A stretch of 14,340 nt of DNA from Hadesarchaea archaeon. Lineage in GTDB: Archaea > Hadarchaeota > Hadarchaeia > Hadarchaeales > Hadarchaeaceae. Shown here in pieces: positions 1-6,066 of the stretch (its first letter is position 1; each line of letters opens with the position of its first letter). The DNA is taken from contig JAUWBP010000012.1 in assembly GCA_030601665.1 (NCBI GenBank), positions 1 through 14,340 of the forward strand. The letters run 5' to 3'. The translations under genes were made by a program, and so were the position numbers. The notes under the pieces were generated by a model. That model had not been told where the DNA came from and searched no databases. It saw only the letters and a list, made by a program, of their open reading frames with translations.

Positions 1-524
1 TTTTCATCGTATTCCGCGACCCCCGCCAAGTCATCGATGATTATACGGCGGTCGAATGAGTCAATCTTTATTAAGCGGTCGACGTCCCCCTGCATGATGA
101 AGTTGTACCCCCCGGGGCTGGACAAGCTATTCGAGAGCAGGTCAACGATTTCCTGTCGTGAGGCGCGCTTCTTGTTTATCCTATACACGCATTTGCCGCT
201 TCGGTCCACCTTTCGAGATATCACCACCGTCGTTGAGTTAATGGGCAGCGTGCTGTCTTCATTATTGAAATGGAGCGAGACCTCGGCGAAGGGGGCTGGG
301 CGCTGGCCGTTGCCCCCGTTAAAAAGGAGATCAGAGAATCGCTCGGCGCGCATGAGCTTTGCGCTCATCCTACCCAGCACGAAGCAGAGCCCATCGACGA
401 CGTTGCTCTTACCTGAACCGTTTGGCCCGACGATGGCTGTCAAACCCCTCGAGAGGGGAATGCTCACCTTGGAATTTCCAAACGATTTGAAGCCCCGGAG
501 CTCGATTTTGCTTACGTATACCAC
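1..524 (-). CDS. smc: Chromosome segregation protein SMC, N-terminal part (partial, cut by window edge)
   Basis: The reverse strand encodes about 174 residues of the N-terminal ATPase head of an SMC protein, which clamps and organises chromosomal DNA as a dimer with kleisin partners. Visible landmarks are the opening KIELRGFKSFG strand, Walker A GPNGSGKSN at residues 33-41, the following VVDGLCFVLG helix, a Q-loop (FIMQGDV) near residue 147, and the downstream RRIIIDDLAGVAEYDE block typical of SMC just before the coiled coil. The hinge, coiled coils and C-terminal head (signature motif, Walker B) lie beyond position 1. I chose the GTG at 524 because archaeal SMCs begin two to three residues before this strand; an in-frame GTG at 551 is an alternative and a stop lies at 564-566. 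Rad50 is less likely because the Q-loop and EYDE segment are SMC-like. Confidence 0.93.
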   Translation of the reverse strand, partial: MVYVSKIELRGFKSFGNSKVSIPLSRGLTAIVGPNGSGKSNVVDGLCFVLGRMSAKLMRAERFSDLLFNGGNGQRPAPFAEVSLHFNNEDSTLPINSTTVVISRKVDRSGKCVYRINKKRASRQEIVDLLSNSLSSPGGYNFIMQGDVDRLIKIDSFDRRIIIDDLAGVAEYDE

Positions 525-580
525 GTTTCCTACCCTAGGAGGATTGTTCACTCCCCTTCTCGGTCAGCCTCCAAAGATTG

Positions 581-588
581 TTTTATTT
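581..588 (-). promoter_or_regulatory. Candidate TATA box for smc
   Basis: Reading on the reverse strand this is AAATAAAA. An archaeal transcript would start about 25 nt further on, near 559, leaving about 35 nt of leader before the GTG at 524. Judged by eye only; other A/T-rich stretches lie nearby. Confidence 0.3.
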
Positions 589-708
589 CCCTCATTTGTA
601 GTTAAAAATTTTTCGTTTTTGAGTTTTTCGACGTTTTTTTTGGAGATTTAGAAAAAAATCAGGAAATTTAGGTAAAAAAAGTGTTGACCAATCTTAGTTA
701 CATTGTTA

Positions 709-763
709 GGGGTAATCATGGCAGCGTTTTAATTGCCCCATTCTAAAATCTCACGTTATTACC
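709..763. repeat. Overlapping inverted repeats with two mutually exclusive pairings
   Basis: GGGGTAAT at 709-716 can pair with ATTGCCCC at 732-739 (8 bp including one T-G wobble, 15-nt loop). Its inner part GGTAAT at 711-716 can instead pair perfectly with ATTACC at 758-763. A related half-site TAGGTAA at 669-675 is the inverse of TTACCTA at 759-765. This could be an operator set for a dimeric regulator or an RNA that switches structure; no known family is recognised. Confidence 0.4.
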
Positions 764-818
764 TACAAAAAACATGCGTCAAGGGTCAAAAAAAATTTGG
801 ATCGTGCAGGCTGAGCCC

Positions 819-830
819 TAAAAGTTTAAA
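819..830 (+). promoter_or_regulatory. Candidate TATA box for uppS-mtnP unit
   Basis: TAAAAGTTTAAA ends 15 nt before the first ATG (845). With usual archaeal spacing the transcript would start near 850, which would place the true translation start at the in-frame GTG at 860 or ATG at 917 rather than 845. This is a spacing argument, not a measured start. Confidence 0.35.
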
Positions 831-844
831 GCCGTACAGAGAAG

Positions 845-1672
845 ATGTTTCGGGATTGCGTGGTTATCGAAAAGCTACCGATAGCGAAATTGCCGGGCGT
901 GGCTAAACTGCGGGCAATGGCGGCGAAGTACTACGAACAGCAGTTGTTGGAGGAGGTAATGCGGCGGGGGAACATCCCGCGGCACGTGGCGATAATTCTG
1001 GACGGCAACCGCCGCTTCGCGCAGAAGGCGGGGCTGGATAAGCTGCGGGGGCACGACCTTGGGGCGAAGAAGCTTGATGAAGTGCTAAGGTGGTGTCAGG
1101 AACTCGGCATCAAGTACACCACGATTTACGCCTTTTCAACCGAGAACTTCTTCAACCGCTCCAGCGAGGAGGTAAAAATGCTCATGGATCTGTTTGTTGA
1201 GAAGTTTAAAAAAGTGGTGAAGGACGAGCGCGTTCATAAGTACAAAATACGCGTCCGTGCGATAGGAAATCTAAGTTGTTTACCCAAGCAGGTAAAGGAA
1301 GCGATTGAGAAAGCACAAGAGGCAACTCAGGGCTACGATGGATACACCCTAAACATCGCTGTTGGCTACGGCGGCAGGGCCGAGCTCGCCGAGGCAGTCC
1401 GGCGAATATGCAAGCGCATCGAGCGGGGCGAGCTCAAGCCGAGCGATGTCGACGAAAATACAATAGATAGCTACCTCTACACAGCCGGCCAGCCCGACCC
1501 TGACTTGATTATCCGCACTAGCGGGGAGGAGCGGCTGAGCGGTTTTCTGCTCTGGCAGTCGGCTTACAGCGAGTTCTACTTCTGCGAGGCGAACTGGCCA
1601 GAGTTCAACAAGATCGAATTCCTGCGCGCCATCCGTACCTATCAGGGGCGAGAGCGAAGGTTTGGAAAATGA
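845..1672 (+). CDS. uppS: Cis-prenyltransferase (di-trans,poly-cis-polyprenyl diphosphate synthase, UppS type)
   Basis: A soluble or membrane-associated enzyme that adds isopentenyl diphosphate units in cis to an allylic diphosphate to make the long polyprenyl carrier lipid (dolichyl-type in archaea) used for glycan transfer. The family signature is complete: HVAIILDGNRRFA with catalytic Asp at residue 53, GHDLGAKKL, the IYAFSTENF block, and near the C terminus DPDLIIRTSGEERLSGFLLWQ with Arg224 and Arg230 for diphosphate binding, followed by YSEFYF and the W-P-EF motif. At 275 residues it is of normal archaeal length. The first ~25 residues are not conserved in my recollection of the family; GTG at 860 or ATG at 917 are possible starts. 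Its stop overlaps the next gene's start (ATGA), so the two are probably co-transcribed, although no metabolic link is obvious. Confidence 0.93.
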   Translation: MFRDCVVIEKLPIAKLPGVAKLRAMAAKYYEQQLLEEVMRRGNIPRHVAIILDGNRRFAQKAGLDKLRGHDLGAKKLDEVLRWCQELGIKYTTIYAFSTENFFNRSSEEVKMLMDLFVEKFKKVVKDERVHKYKIRVRAIGNLSCLPKQVKEAIEKAQEATQGYDGYTLNIAVGYGGRAELAEAVRRICKRIERGELKPSDVDENTIDSYLYTAGQPDPDLIIRTSGEERLSGFLLWQSAYSEFYFCEANWPEFNKIEFLRAIRTYQGRERRFGK

Positions 1673-2466
1673 GGGCGGAGATCGCGATAATTGGCGGCTC
1701 CGGTGTTTACTCGGTAGAGGCTCTCGAGGGGGCGAGCACTACCGTCGTTAGCACGCCATATGGCAACTCGCCCGAGATTACCATCGGCAGGCTGGGTGGG
1801 CGCCGAGTCGCGTTTTTACCCCGCCACGGCAGGGGGCACACCGTGCCACCCCACCTCGTCAATTATCGCGCGAACATTTGGGCGCTCAGCGAGCTGGGGG
1901 TGAAGCGGGTGCTCGCGACGACCGCTTGTGGCTCGCTCAATCCCCGAATGCAGCCAGGTGAACTCGTGCTCCTCTACCAGTTCATCGACTTCACAAAGCG
2001 GCGTCCCCAGACCTTTTACGAGGGAGGCGGAGGAGGCGTCGTGCATGTCGATGTAACTGAGCCTTATTGTCCTGAGCTGCGAGATGTCCTACTTGAGTCG
2101 GCCAGGGGTCTCAAGCTCAAGCTCCACCCCCGCGCGACTTATGGGTGCACCGAGGGCCCGCGCTTCGAGACGGCTGCTGAGGTCAAAGCGTTGCATCGGT
2201 TGGGCTGCGACCTCGTGGGAATGACGAATGTGCCCGAGTGCGTGCTGACTCGGGAGCTCGAGATATGCTATGCGGCGGTTGCGGTCGTGACGAACTTCGC
2301 GGCAGGCATCTCTAAGGCGAAGCTCACCCACACGGAGGTTGCTGAGCTGATGAAGGAGAACATCGGTCGAGTTCAAAAGTTGTTGTTCAAGACGATTCCG
2401 AGGATGCCAAAAAAACGTTCGTGCATGTGTGCTCATGCACTTGAGGGGGCAGCGGTAAGGGCTTAG
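1669..2466 (+). CDS. MTA/MTI phosphorylase family (nucleoside phosphorylase, probable S-methyl-5'-thioinosine or 6-oxopurine type)
   Basis: A cytosolic trimeric PNP/MTAP-family enzyme that cleaves a purine nucleoside with phosphate, in the methionine-salvage/purine-salvage route. Motifs seen: N-terminal phosphate loop IIGGSGVY (residues 8-15), PRHGRGH with following HLVNYRANI, ACGSLNP, GPRFET, and MTNVPE at 185-190. The base-binding segment reads VTNFAAGIS with Asn209 where adenine-specific MTAPs carry Asp (ATDYD in the human enzyme); Asn followed by AAG is typical of S-methyl-5'-thioinosine phosphorylases and 6-oxopurine phosphorylases, so I infer a hypoxanthine-type base. The tail carries Cys-Met-Cys at 252-254, matching the CxC disulfide motif described for hyperthermophilic archaeal members. 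It overlaps uppS by four bases (ATGA) and ends immediately against the convergent zinc-ribbon gene. Confidence 0.88.
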   Translation: MRAEIAIIGGSGVYSVEALEGASTTVVSTPYGNSPEITIGRLGGRRVAFLPRHGRGHTVPPHLVNYRANIWALSELGVKRVLATTACGSLNPRMQPGELVLLYQFIDFTKRRPQTFYEGGGGGVVHVDVTEPYCPELRDVLLESARGLKLKLHPRATYGCTEGPRFETAAEVKALHRLGCDLVGMTNVPECVLTRELEICYAAVAVVTNFAAGISKAKLTHTEVAELMKENIGRVQKLLFKTIPRMPKKRSCMCAHALEGAAVRA

Positions 2467-2721
2467 CTATTCCCCCTCGTCAACCTCCTCGGAGTACTCG
2501 GGGGGCTTCAGTTCGTACTCCCGTTCGCCGAGCTTTCTCTTCTTTTTCTTCTTCTCGACGATGACGGGGATCTCATTTGCCGCCTTCCCCTTCTCGCTGA
2601 TTTTGTAGGCCGCACGCTGCTTTATCTTGCCTTTATAGCCGCAGCGCTGGCAGGTCAGTCGCTTCGAGCGCCGGACCTTCGTGGGGATAAGTATGCTGCC
2701 ACATTTTGGGCAAAATTCCAT
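2467..2721 (-). CDS. Small TFS/RPB9-like N-terminal zinc-ribbon protein
   Basis: An 84-residue protein beginning MEFCPKCGSILIP with a second CQRCGY knuckle about 20 residues on: a C4 zinc ribbon of the kind at the N terminus of archaeal transcript-cleavage factor TFS and eukaryotic RPB9/RPA12. Full TFS is about 105-110 residues and has a second ribbon with a catalytic Asp-Glu pair; that domain is absent here. Instead there is a lysine run (KKKKKRK) and an acidic tail. It may bind RNA polymerase without cleavage activity, or simply be an unrelated small ribbon; function is unknown. I chose the ATG at 2721 because GGTGA lies five bases upstream; the ATG at 2727 and TTG at 2733 are in frame. It has its own TATA box and meets the convergent phosphorylase gene with no gap. 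Confidence 0.75.
   Translation of the reverse strand: MEFCPKCGSILIPTKVRRSKRLTCQRCGYKGKIKQRAAYKISEKGKAANEIPVIVEKKKKKRKLGEREYELKPPEYSEEVDEGE
2533..2556 (+). terminator. U-rich terminator-like tract for the uppS-mtnP unit, inside the convergent gene
   Basis: About 67 nt past the phosphorylase stop the plus strand carries a T/C tract with runs of three and five T and no G. Archaeal RNA polymerase terminates at U-rich runs without needing a hairpin. The tract is the antisense of the lysine-rich stretch of the zinc-ribbon gene. Inference from composition only. Confidence 0.35.
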
Positions 2722-2763
2722 GTGCATCACCAACGGAATTGAATTTTTAGGGGTAAAACTGCC

Positions 2764-2775
2764 TTATAAATATAT
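2764..2775 (-). promoter_or_regulatory. TATA box for the zinc-ribbon gene
   Basis: On the reverse strand this reads ATATATTTATAA, a strong archaeal TATA match. It lies about 45 nt ahead of the ATG at 2721, predicting a leader of about 20 nt that contains the GGTGA ribosome-binding site. Confidence 0.6.
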
Positions 2776-2809
2776 CGTTCAAGCTCGGCTAGGCGAGGTT
2801 CTCTTCCGT

Positions 2810-3118
2810 TTACTTGGCCTTGGCCGCCACCCGCTCGACGCGCTCCTCTATCGTTCTGGGCTGGTCCAAACGCTCATCTATGCGGAGCGTCGTGATCACG
2901 CGCTTGGCGCCAGCGCCGATGACGGCTCGGTGGGCGGCTTTCGCGACTTCCAGTGCGGTCTCTAGGTCAGCCTCAAAGACCGTGCTCGTAGGACAGAGTT
3001 TGTACTTCACTCCAGCCTTCTTGACCTCGCGTAGGGCAGCCGCGATGTAATCGCTCAAACCCGCGCCCGGAGTCCCGATCGGCACCACCGAGAGCTCGGC
3101 CACCACGAATTGTTTCAT
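2810..3118 (-). CDS. MTH1187-family thiamine-binding protein (DUF77/YqgV type)
   Basis: A 102-residue single-domain protein of the MTH1187/YkoF-like family, small ferredoxin-fold proteins that assemble into tetramers; members have been reported to bind thiamine. Characteristic stretches are the first strand VVAELSVVPIGTPGAGLSDYIA, the loop YKLCPTSTVFEA (the usual Y-x-L-x-P-x-x-T-x-x-E pattern around the ligand site), and the RVITTLRIDERLD strand. Length is normal. The ATG at 3118 is preceded by GGTGA at five bases and lies about 24 nt from the AT box; the GTG at 3127 is an alternative. It is transcribed divergently from the DHH gene. No TPP riboswitch or thiamine biosynthesis gene is visible nearby, so the physiological ligand remains an inference from the family. 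Confidence 0.9.
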   Translation of the reverse strand: MKQFVVAELSVVPIGTPGAGLSDYIAAALREVKKAGVKYKLCPTSTVFEADLETALEVAKAAHRAVIGAGAKRVITTLRIDERLDQPRTIEERVERVAAKAK

Positions 3119-3137
3119 CCGGTTCACCAGTGAGTCA

Positions 3138-3147
3138 ATATATATAT
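3138..3147. promoter_or_regulatory. Palindromic (AT)5 box shared by a divergent gene pair
   Basis: Ten bases of alternating A and T sit between two divergent genes. The box is about 24 nt from the reverse ATG (3118) and about 19 nt from the forward ATG (3161) or 34 nt from the forward GTG (3176), so one TBP site could serve both directions with nearly leaderless transcripts. The forward ATG at 3146 lies inside the box and is therefore an unlikely start. Confidence 0.5.
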
Positions 3148-3160
3148 GCTCCCAATAAGT

Positions 3161-4615
3161 ATGCGCGGTGAATGCGTGTACCTCGTGCTCGGCTGCGGCG
3201 ATGTCGGGTTTTCGGTGGCGAGCAAGCTCAAGGAGCGAAACGTGGAGCTAGTGGTAGTCGATAAGGACGTTAGAAAAATCGAACCGCTCACAAAGATGGG
3301 CTTTAGCACTTTCATGGGCGACTTTTGTCTGCCCAAGGTGCTCAAAGACGCCGGGATCTCGCGAGCGGAGGTCGTACTTCTCATGGTTCCAGATTTCCGC
3401 GCTACCGAGCGGGCGCTGGGGGCAATCAATCGCTTGAGGACGGAGCTGAAGATAGACCCCGTAGTCGTCACTCGAGTTCTGGACGAGGGGGAGACGGTGG
3501 AGGCGAAGCGACTCGGCGCCAGCGATGCCATACCTTCATCCCAGATTCTCGCGAACTTCGCCCTCAGTAGGTTTGAGGAGCTAAAGGGGATAACTAAGGA
3601 GAAGCGCTTGCGCGCGCTGCTCCAGGAATACAGCGGAGAACGAATGGCGATCGTGCTCCAGACGAACCCCGACCCAGACGGGATCGCCAGCGGTGTGGCG
3701 CTGAAACGTTACGCGAAGGCGTTCGGGATTGACGCCGACATCATCTATGATGGGGACATCGGGCACCCGCAAAACCGAGCCCTCGTCAACTTGCTTGTGT
3801 TAGACCTTAAACGAGCAAAGTATGTCAATTTCAACAAATATAGGGCTTTCGCGCTTGTTGATGTTGCGACCCACTCCAACTGCGCCCTGCCAAAGGAAAT
3901 TCTGCCCACGATAGTGATCGATCATCACACCGTGCCCTCCAGCGAAGTAGGAGCAAGGTATCAGGATATCACGAAAGTGGGATCTACATCGACTCTTTTA
4001 ACGAATTATCTCAAGTACGCCATGGTCGAGATCGATAGGGCAACTGCAGCTGCGCTCGTGATCGGGATTCTCACCGATACCCAGAACTTCACGCGGGGGA
4101 CAACTCCCGCCGACTTCGACGCGTTCGAGCACCTCATGAAGCTGGCCGACCTCGACCTGGTCGGGAGGCTCCAGTCCCCCGCGGTTTCCTCCGAAGCCCT
4201 AGACGTGCTCGCGCGGGCCATCAGGGGGAGCAAACTCAATGGAGGATACCTAATAACCTACGTGGGTGAAGTCAAGGACCGCGACCTAATTGCTCTGACC
4301 GCAGACTTTCTGCTGAAGCGTGAGGGGGTGATGACCGCGTTCGTCTACGGAATTTGCGGTGATATTGTCCACGCTTCGGCTCGGACAAACGATGTGTCGC
4401 TGCACTTGGGACAAGTGCTCAAACAGGCATTCCTCCCGATTGGCACGGCGGGCGGACATGCGCGGATGGCGGGAACGCAAATTCCGCTCAGGGCTTTCGG
4501 TAAGGTTTCAAAAAGGGCCCTTAAGGCTGAAATCGACCGCAAGGTTGGACGAAGGTTTTTAGAAGTGATCGGCGTAGTCAAGCCAAAGACCAAACGAAAA
4601 CGAGCCAAGCATTGA
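3161..4615 (+). CDS. TrkA-N (NAD-binding) / DHH / DHHA1 phosphoesterase fusion
   Basis: Three domains are visible (numbering from the upstream in-frame ATG at 3146). An N-terminal Rossmann fold opens with YLVLGCGDVGFSVA (GxGxxG at 16-21) and an acidic VVDKD strand end, as in RCK/TrkA-N domains. A DHH domain follows with NPDPDGIAS at 174-181, the ALVDVATHSN motif, and IDHH with Asp259-His260-His261, all metal ligands of the manganese-dependent phosphoesterases. A C-terminal DHHA1 domain carries GGHARMAG at 436-443. The family cleaves pAp, short oligoribonucleotides or cyclic dinucleotides; which applies here cannot be read from sequence. No membrane segments, so the Rossmann domain more likely senses a nucleotide than forms part of a K+ channel. 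Start is uncertain: ATG 3161, or GTG 3176 with GGTGA upstream. The stop is adjacent to the next gene. Confidence 0.9.
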   Translation: MRGECVYLVLGCGDVGFSVASKLKERNVELVVVDKDVRKIEPLTKMGFSTFMGDFCLPKVLKDAGISRAEVVLLMVPDFRATERALGAINRLRTELKIDPVVVTRVLDEGETVEAKRLGASDAIPSSQILANFALSRFEELKGITKEKRLRALLQEYSGERMAIVLQTNPDPDGIASGVALKRYAKAFGIDADIIYDGDIGHPQNRALVNLLVLDLKRAKYVNFNKYRAFALVDVATHSNCALPKEILPTIVIDHHTVPSSEVGARYQDITKVGSTSTLLTNYLKYAMVEIDRATAAALVIGILTDTQNFTRGTTPADFDAFEHLMKLADLDLVGRLQSPAVSSEALDVLARAIRGSKLNGGYLITYVGEVKDRDLIALTADFLLKREGVMTAFVYGICGDIVHASARTNDVSLHLGQVLKQAFLPIGTAGGHARMAGTQIPLRAFGKVSKRALKAEIDRKVGRRFLEVIGVVKPKTKRKRAKH

Positions 4616-4626
4616 AAGTGCCCTCC

Positions 4627-5472
4627 ATGGGATACCTGCGCGCATCCCTCGGGAATCGGTTGACGAGTGAGGAACTTCAGCTTTTACCCGCGGGTTTTGA
4701 CCGGGTGGGGCATGTCGTAATTGTCTCCCTGCCGCCCGAGCTTATGCACAGGACACCGGACATCGCGCATGCGTTGCTCGAACTAAAAAATGTCCACACG
4801 GTCGCGCTCCGAGAGGGCGCGATTGCGGGGAGGCACCGCGAGCCGAGGCTGAAGGTCATCGCAGGCGACCCGTCGACGGAGACAGTTCACCGAGAGGGGG
4901 GCTGTTGGTTCAAGCTCGATGTCGCGCGGGTGATGTTCTCACCGGGAAATCTTTACGAGCGCGCGAGACTGCCGAAGCTCGTGGAGCCCGGCGAGGTCAT
5001 CGTCGATTTGTTTGCGGGTATCGGGCAGTTCAGTATCCCCATCGCGAAACACGCGGGGCCGAGCCGGGTTTACGCGGTCGAACTGAACCCCGTCGCTTGC
5101 GGTTACCTGCGTGAGAACATCCGGCTGAACCTGGTCGGGCACGTCGTGAAACCATTGCTGGGTGATTGCTCTGCGGTTGCTCCCCGGGGTGTCGCGGATC
5201 GGGTGGTGCTTGGCATTCTGCACGTGACGCACCGGTACCTGCCGTTAGCGCTCGAGGTGCTCAAACCCAGCGGGGGCGCTATCCACTACCACGAGAGCGT
5301 CCCTTCGGGGCTGCGTTTCGAGCGCCCGATCAAACGGATTTTGGGAGCAGCAGCTGGGCGGGAAGTCGAGATCTTGGGCAAGCGCGTCGTGAAGCGTTAT
5401 GCCCCAGGCGTCGACCACGTGGTTATTGATGCGAGAGTAGGAAAAATTGAATGCGGAAAATCCGCGCTTTAA
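4627..5472 (+). CDS. taw2: tRNA(Phe) wyosine-pathway aminocarboxypropyltransferase (Taw2/TYW2 type)
   Basis: Class I SAM-dependent fold of the Trm5/TYW2 family acting on position 37 of tRNA(Phe), in the cytosol. Taw2 transfers the aminocarboxypropyl group of SAM to 4-demethylwyosine. Motifs: GRHREPRLKVIAG, the FKLDVARVMFSPGNLYERAR block near residue 108 (from the TTG at 4612), SAM motif DLFAGIGQFSIPIA at 132-145, YAVELNP, and DRVVLGILHVTHRYL near 196-210. The MFSxGNxxER form and the LG..H.TH loop fit TYW2/Taw2; Trm5 m1G37 methyltransferases usually have an N-L-P sequence there, so Trm5 is the less likely alternative. I chose ATG 4627 because MGYLRASL matches where homologues start; a TTG at 4612 overlapping the upstream stop (TTGA) and a GTG at 4618 are possible. 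Translationally coupled to the DHH gene. Confidence 0.83.
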   Translation: MGYLRASLGNRLTSEELQLLPAGFDRVGHVVIVSLPPELMHRTPDIAHALLELKNVHTVALREGAIAGRHREPRLKVIAGDPSTETVHREGGCWFKLDVARVMFSPGNLYERARLPKLVEPGEVIVDLFAGIGQFSIPIAKHAGPSRVYAVELNPVACGYLRENIRLNLVGHVVKPLLGDCSAVAPRGVADRVVLGILHVTHRYLPLALEVLKPSGGAIHYHESVPSGLRFERPIKRILGAAAGREVEILGKRVVKRYAPGVDHVVIDARVGKIECGKSAL

Positions 5473-5480
5473 ATTTTAGA

Positions 5481-5539
5481 TGTCCTATCTGAGACACTTC
5501 GATTGGCAAGCTAATTTCTGAACTGATTCATTTAGGACA
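5481..5539. repeat. Inverted repeat TGTCCTA / TAGGACA ahead of the PUA-NAC unit
   Basis: TGTCCTA at 5481-5487 and its exact complement TAGGACA at 5533-5539 enclose 45 bases. A TATA-like TTTAAATTTTA lies at 5468-5478, overlapping the taw2 stop. The arms could be operator half-sites or the base of a long leader-RNA hairpin for the downstream genes; no C/D-box motifs or known RNA family are apparent. Confidence 0.35.
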
Positions 5540-5607
5540 CCTGCTGCCCAAAACTTTTTCACTTGTTGCTGTCGAGTTTGCACGGCGATGGTTTGCAGGA
5601 ACCGACG

Positions 5608-6066
5608 ATGAAGGAGTCATTCAAATTACATGCAATGGCAGACTACCTATTTGATCGTGGGGTTGGGCGCGCGCTTTTCCCCGACGGTATTCAAGTGGTG
5701 AAAAGCAGTGGGCGAATTCGCCAAGTTTGGTTTGAAGGAGAACCATTGTGCGCAATCCGCGCTTCTGATGGCTTCATCGTGCTCAATCGAAAGGGGGCCA
5801 AACTCGTACACCAAGCGCTCAAGCCCCCTCGCCTGCGCGTGACGGTGAGCGACGATGCGGCACCATTCGTGGCGCAGGGTAAGACAGTGTTTGCGAAGCA
5901 CGTCGTGGCGGCGGACCCGGAGATAAGACCAGCCGAGGAGGTGCTCGTCGTGGACTCGCGCGACCGCCTGTTAGCGAGCGGTAAATCCTTATTGACGGGT
6001 GAGGAAATGATAGCGTTTAAGGTCGGAAAAGCTGTGGTGGTCAGACGGGGGGTTGGAGGCGAGTAA
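5608..6066 (+). CDS. PUA-domain RNA-binding protein (pre-PUA + PUA, ArcTGT C-terminal-like)
   Basis: A 152-residue protein resembling the C-terminal RNA-binding part of archaeal tRNA-guanine transglycosylase without its catalytic barrel. The N-terminal half has the pre-PUA pattern MADYLFDRGVGRALFP, then GRIRQVWFEGEPLCAIRASDGFIVLNRKGA. The C-terminal half (from about residue 72) is a PUA domain: RVTVSDDAAPFVAQGKTVFAKHVV, DPEIRPAEEVLVVD and a GKAVVVRRG strand. Function is unassigned; RNA or ribosome binding is inferred from the fold. It directly abuts the NAC gene (TAA followed at once by ATG), a pairing I recall as recurrent in archaea, which hints at a role in translation or nascent-chain handling. 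ATG 5608 was preferred, with CAGGA about nine bases upstream; a TTG at 5563 is in frame. Confidence 0.85.
   Translation: MKESFKLHAMADYLFDRGVGRALFPDGIQVVKSSGRIRQVWFEGEPLCAIRASDGFIVLNRKGAKLVHQALKPPRLRVTVSDDAAPFVAQGKTVFAKHVVAADPEIRPAEEVLVVDSRDRLLASGKSLLTGEEMIAFKVGKAVVVRRGVGGE

Larger units (their letters stand above)
525..844. other. AT-rich intergenic region between divergent smc and uppS
   Basis: This 320-bp gap between divergent genes is clearly richer in A/T than its flanks, with runs of T (634-641) and A (for example 788-795). I see no credible coding region: the long forward reading frame over 37-651 is the antisense shadow of smc. It holds candidate TATA boxes for both neighbours, a cluster of inverted repeats at 669-765 described separately, and no recognisable tRNA, C/D-box RNA or known riboswitch. 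A short non-coding RNA remains possible. Confidence 0.7.

Noticed and set aside
37..651. Forward 204-codon open frame at the left edge
   Set aside because: It lies antisense to smc, whose Walker A, Q-loop and following motifs are plain on the reverse strand, and then runs into non-coding AT-rich DNA.
2786..2801. Stem CTCG/CGAG downstream of the thiamine-binding gene as a terminator
   Set aside because: Only four base pairs with no adjacent T-rich tract on the relevant strand.
3161..4615. Potassium-channel regulator (TrkA) reading of the DHH gene
   Set aside because: Only the N-terminal Rossmann part is TrkA-like; the catalytic DHH and DHHA1 motifs are complete and no transporter gene is nearby.
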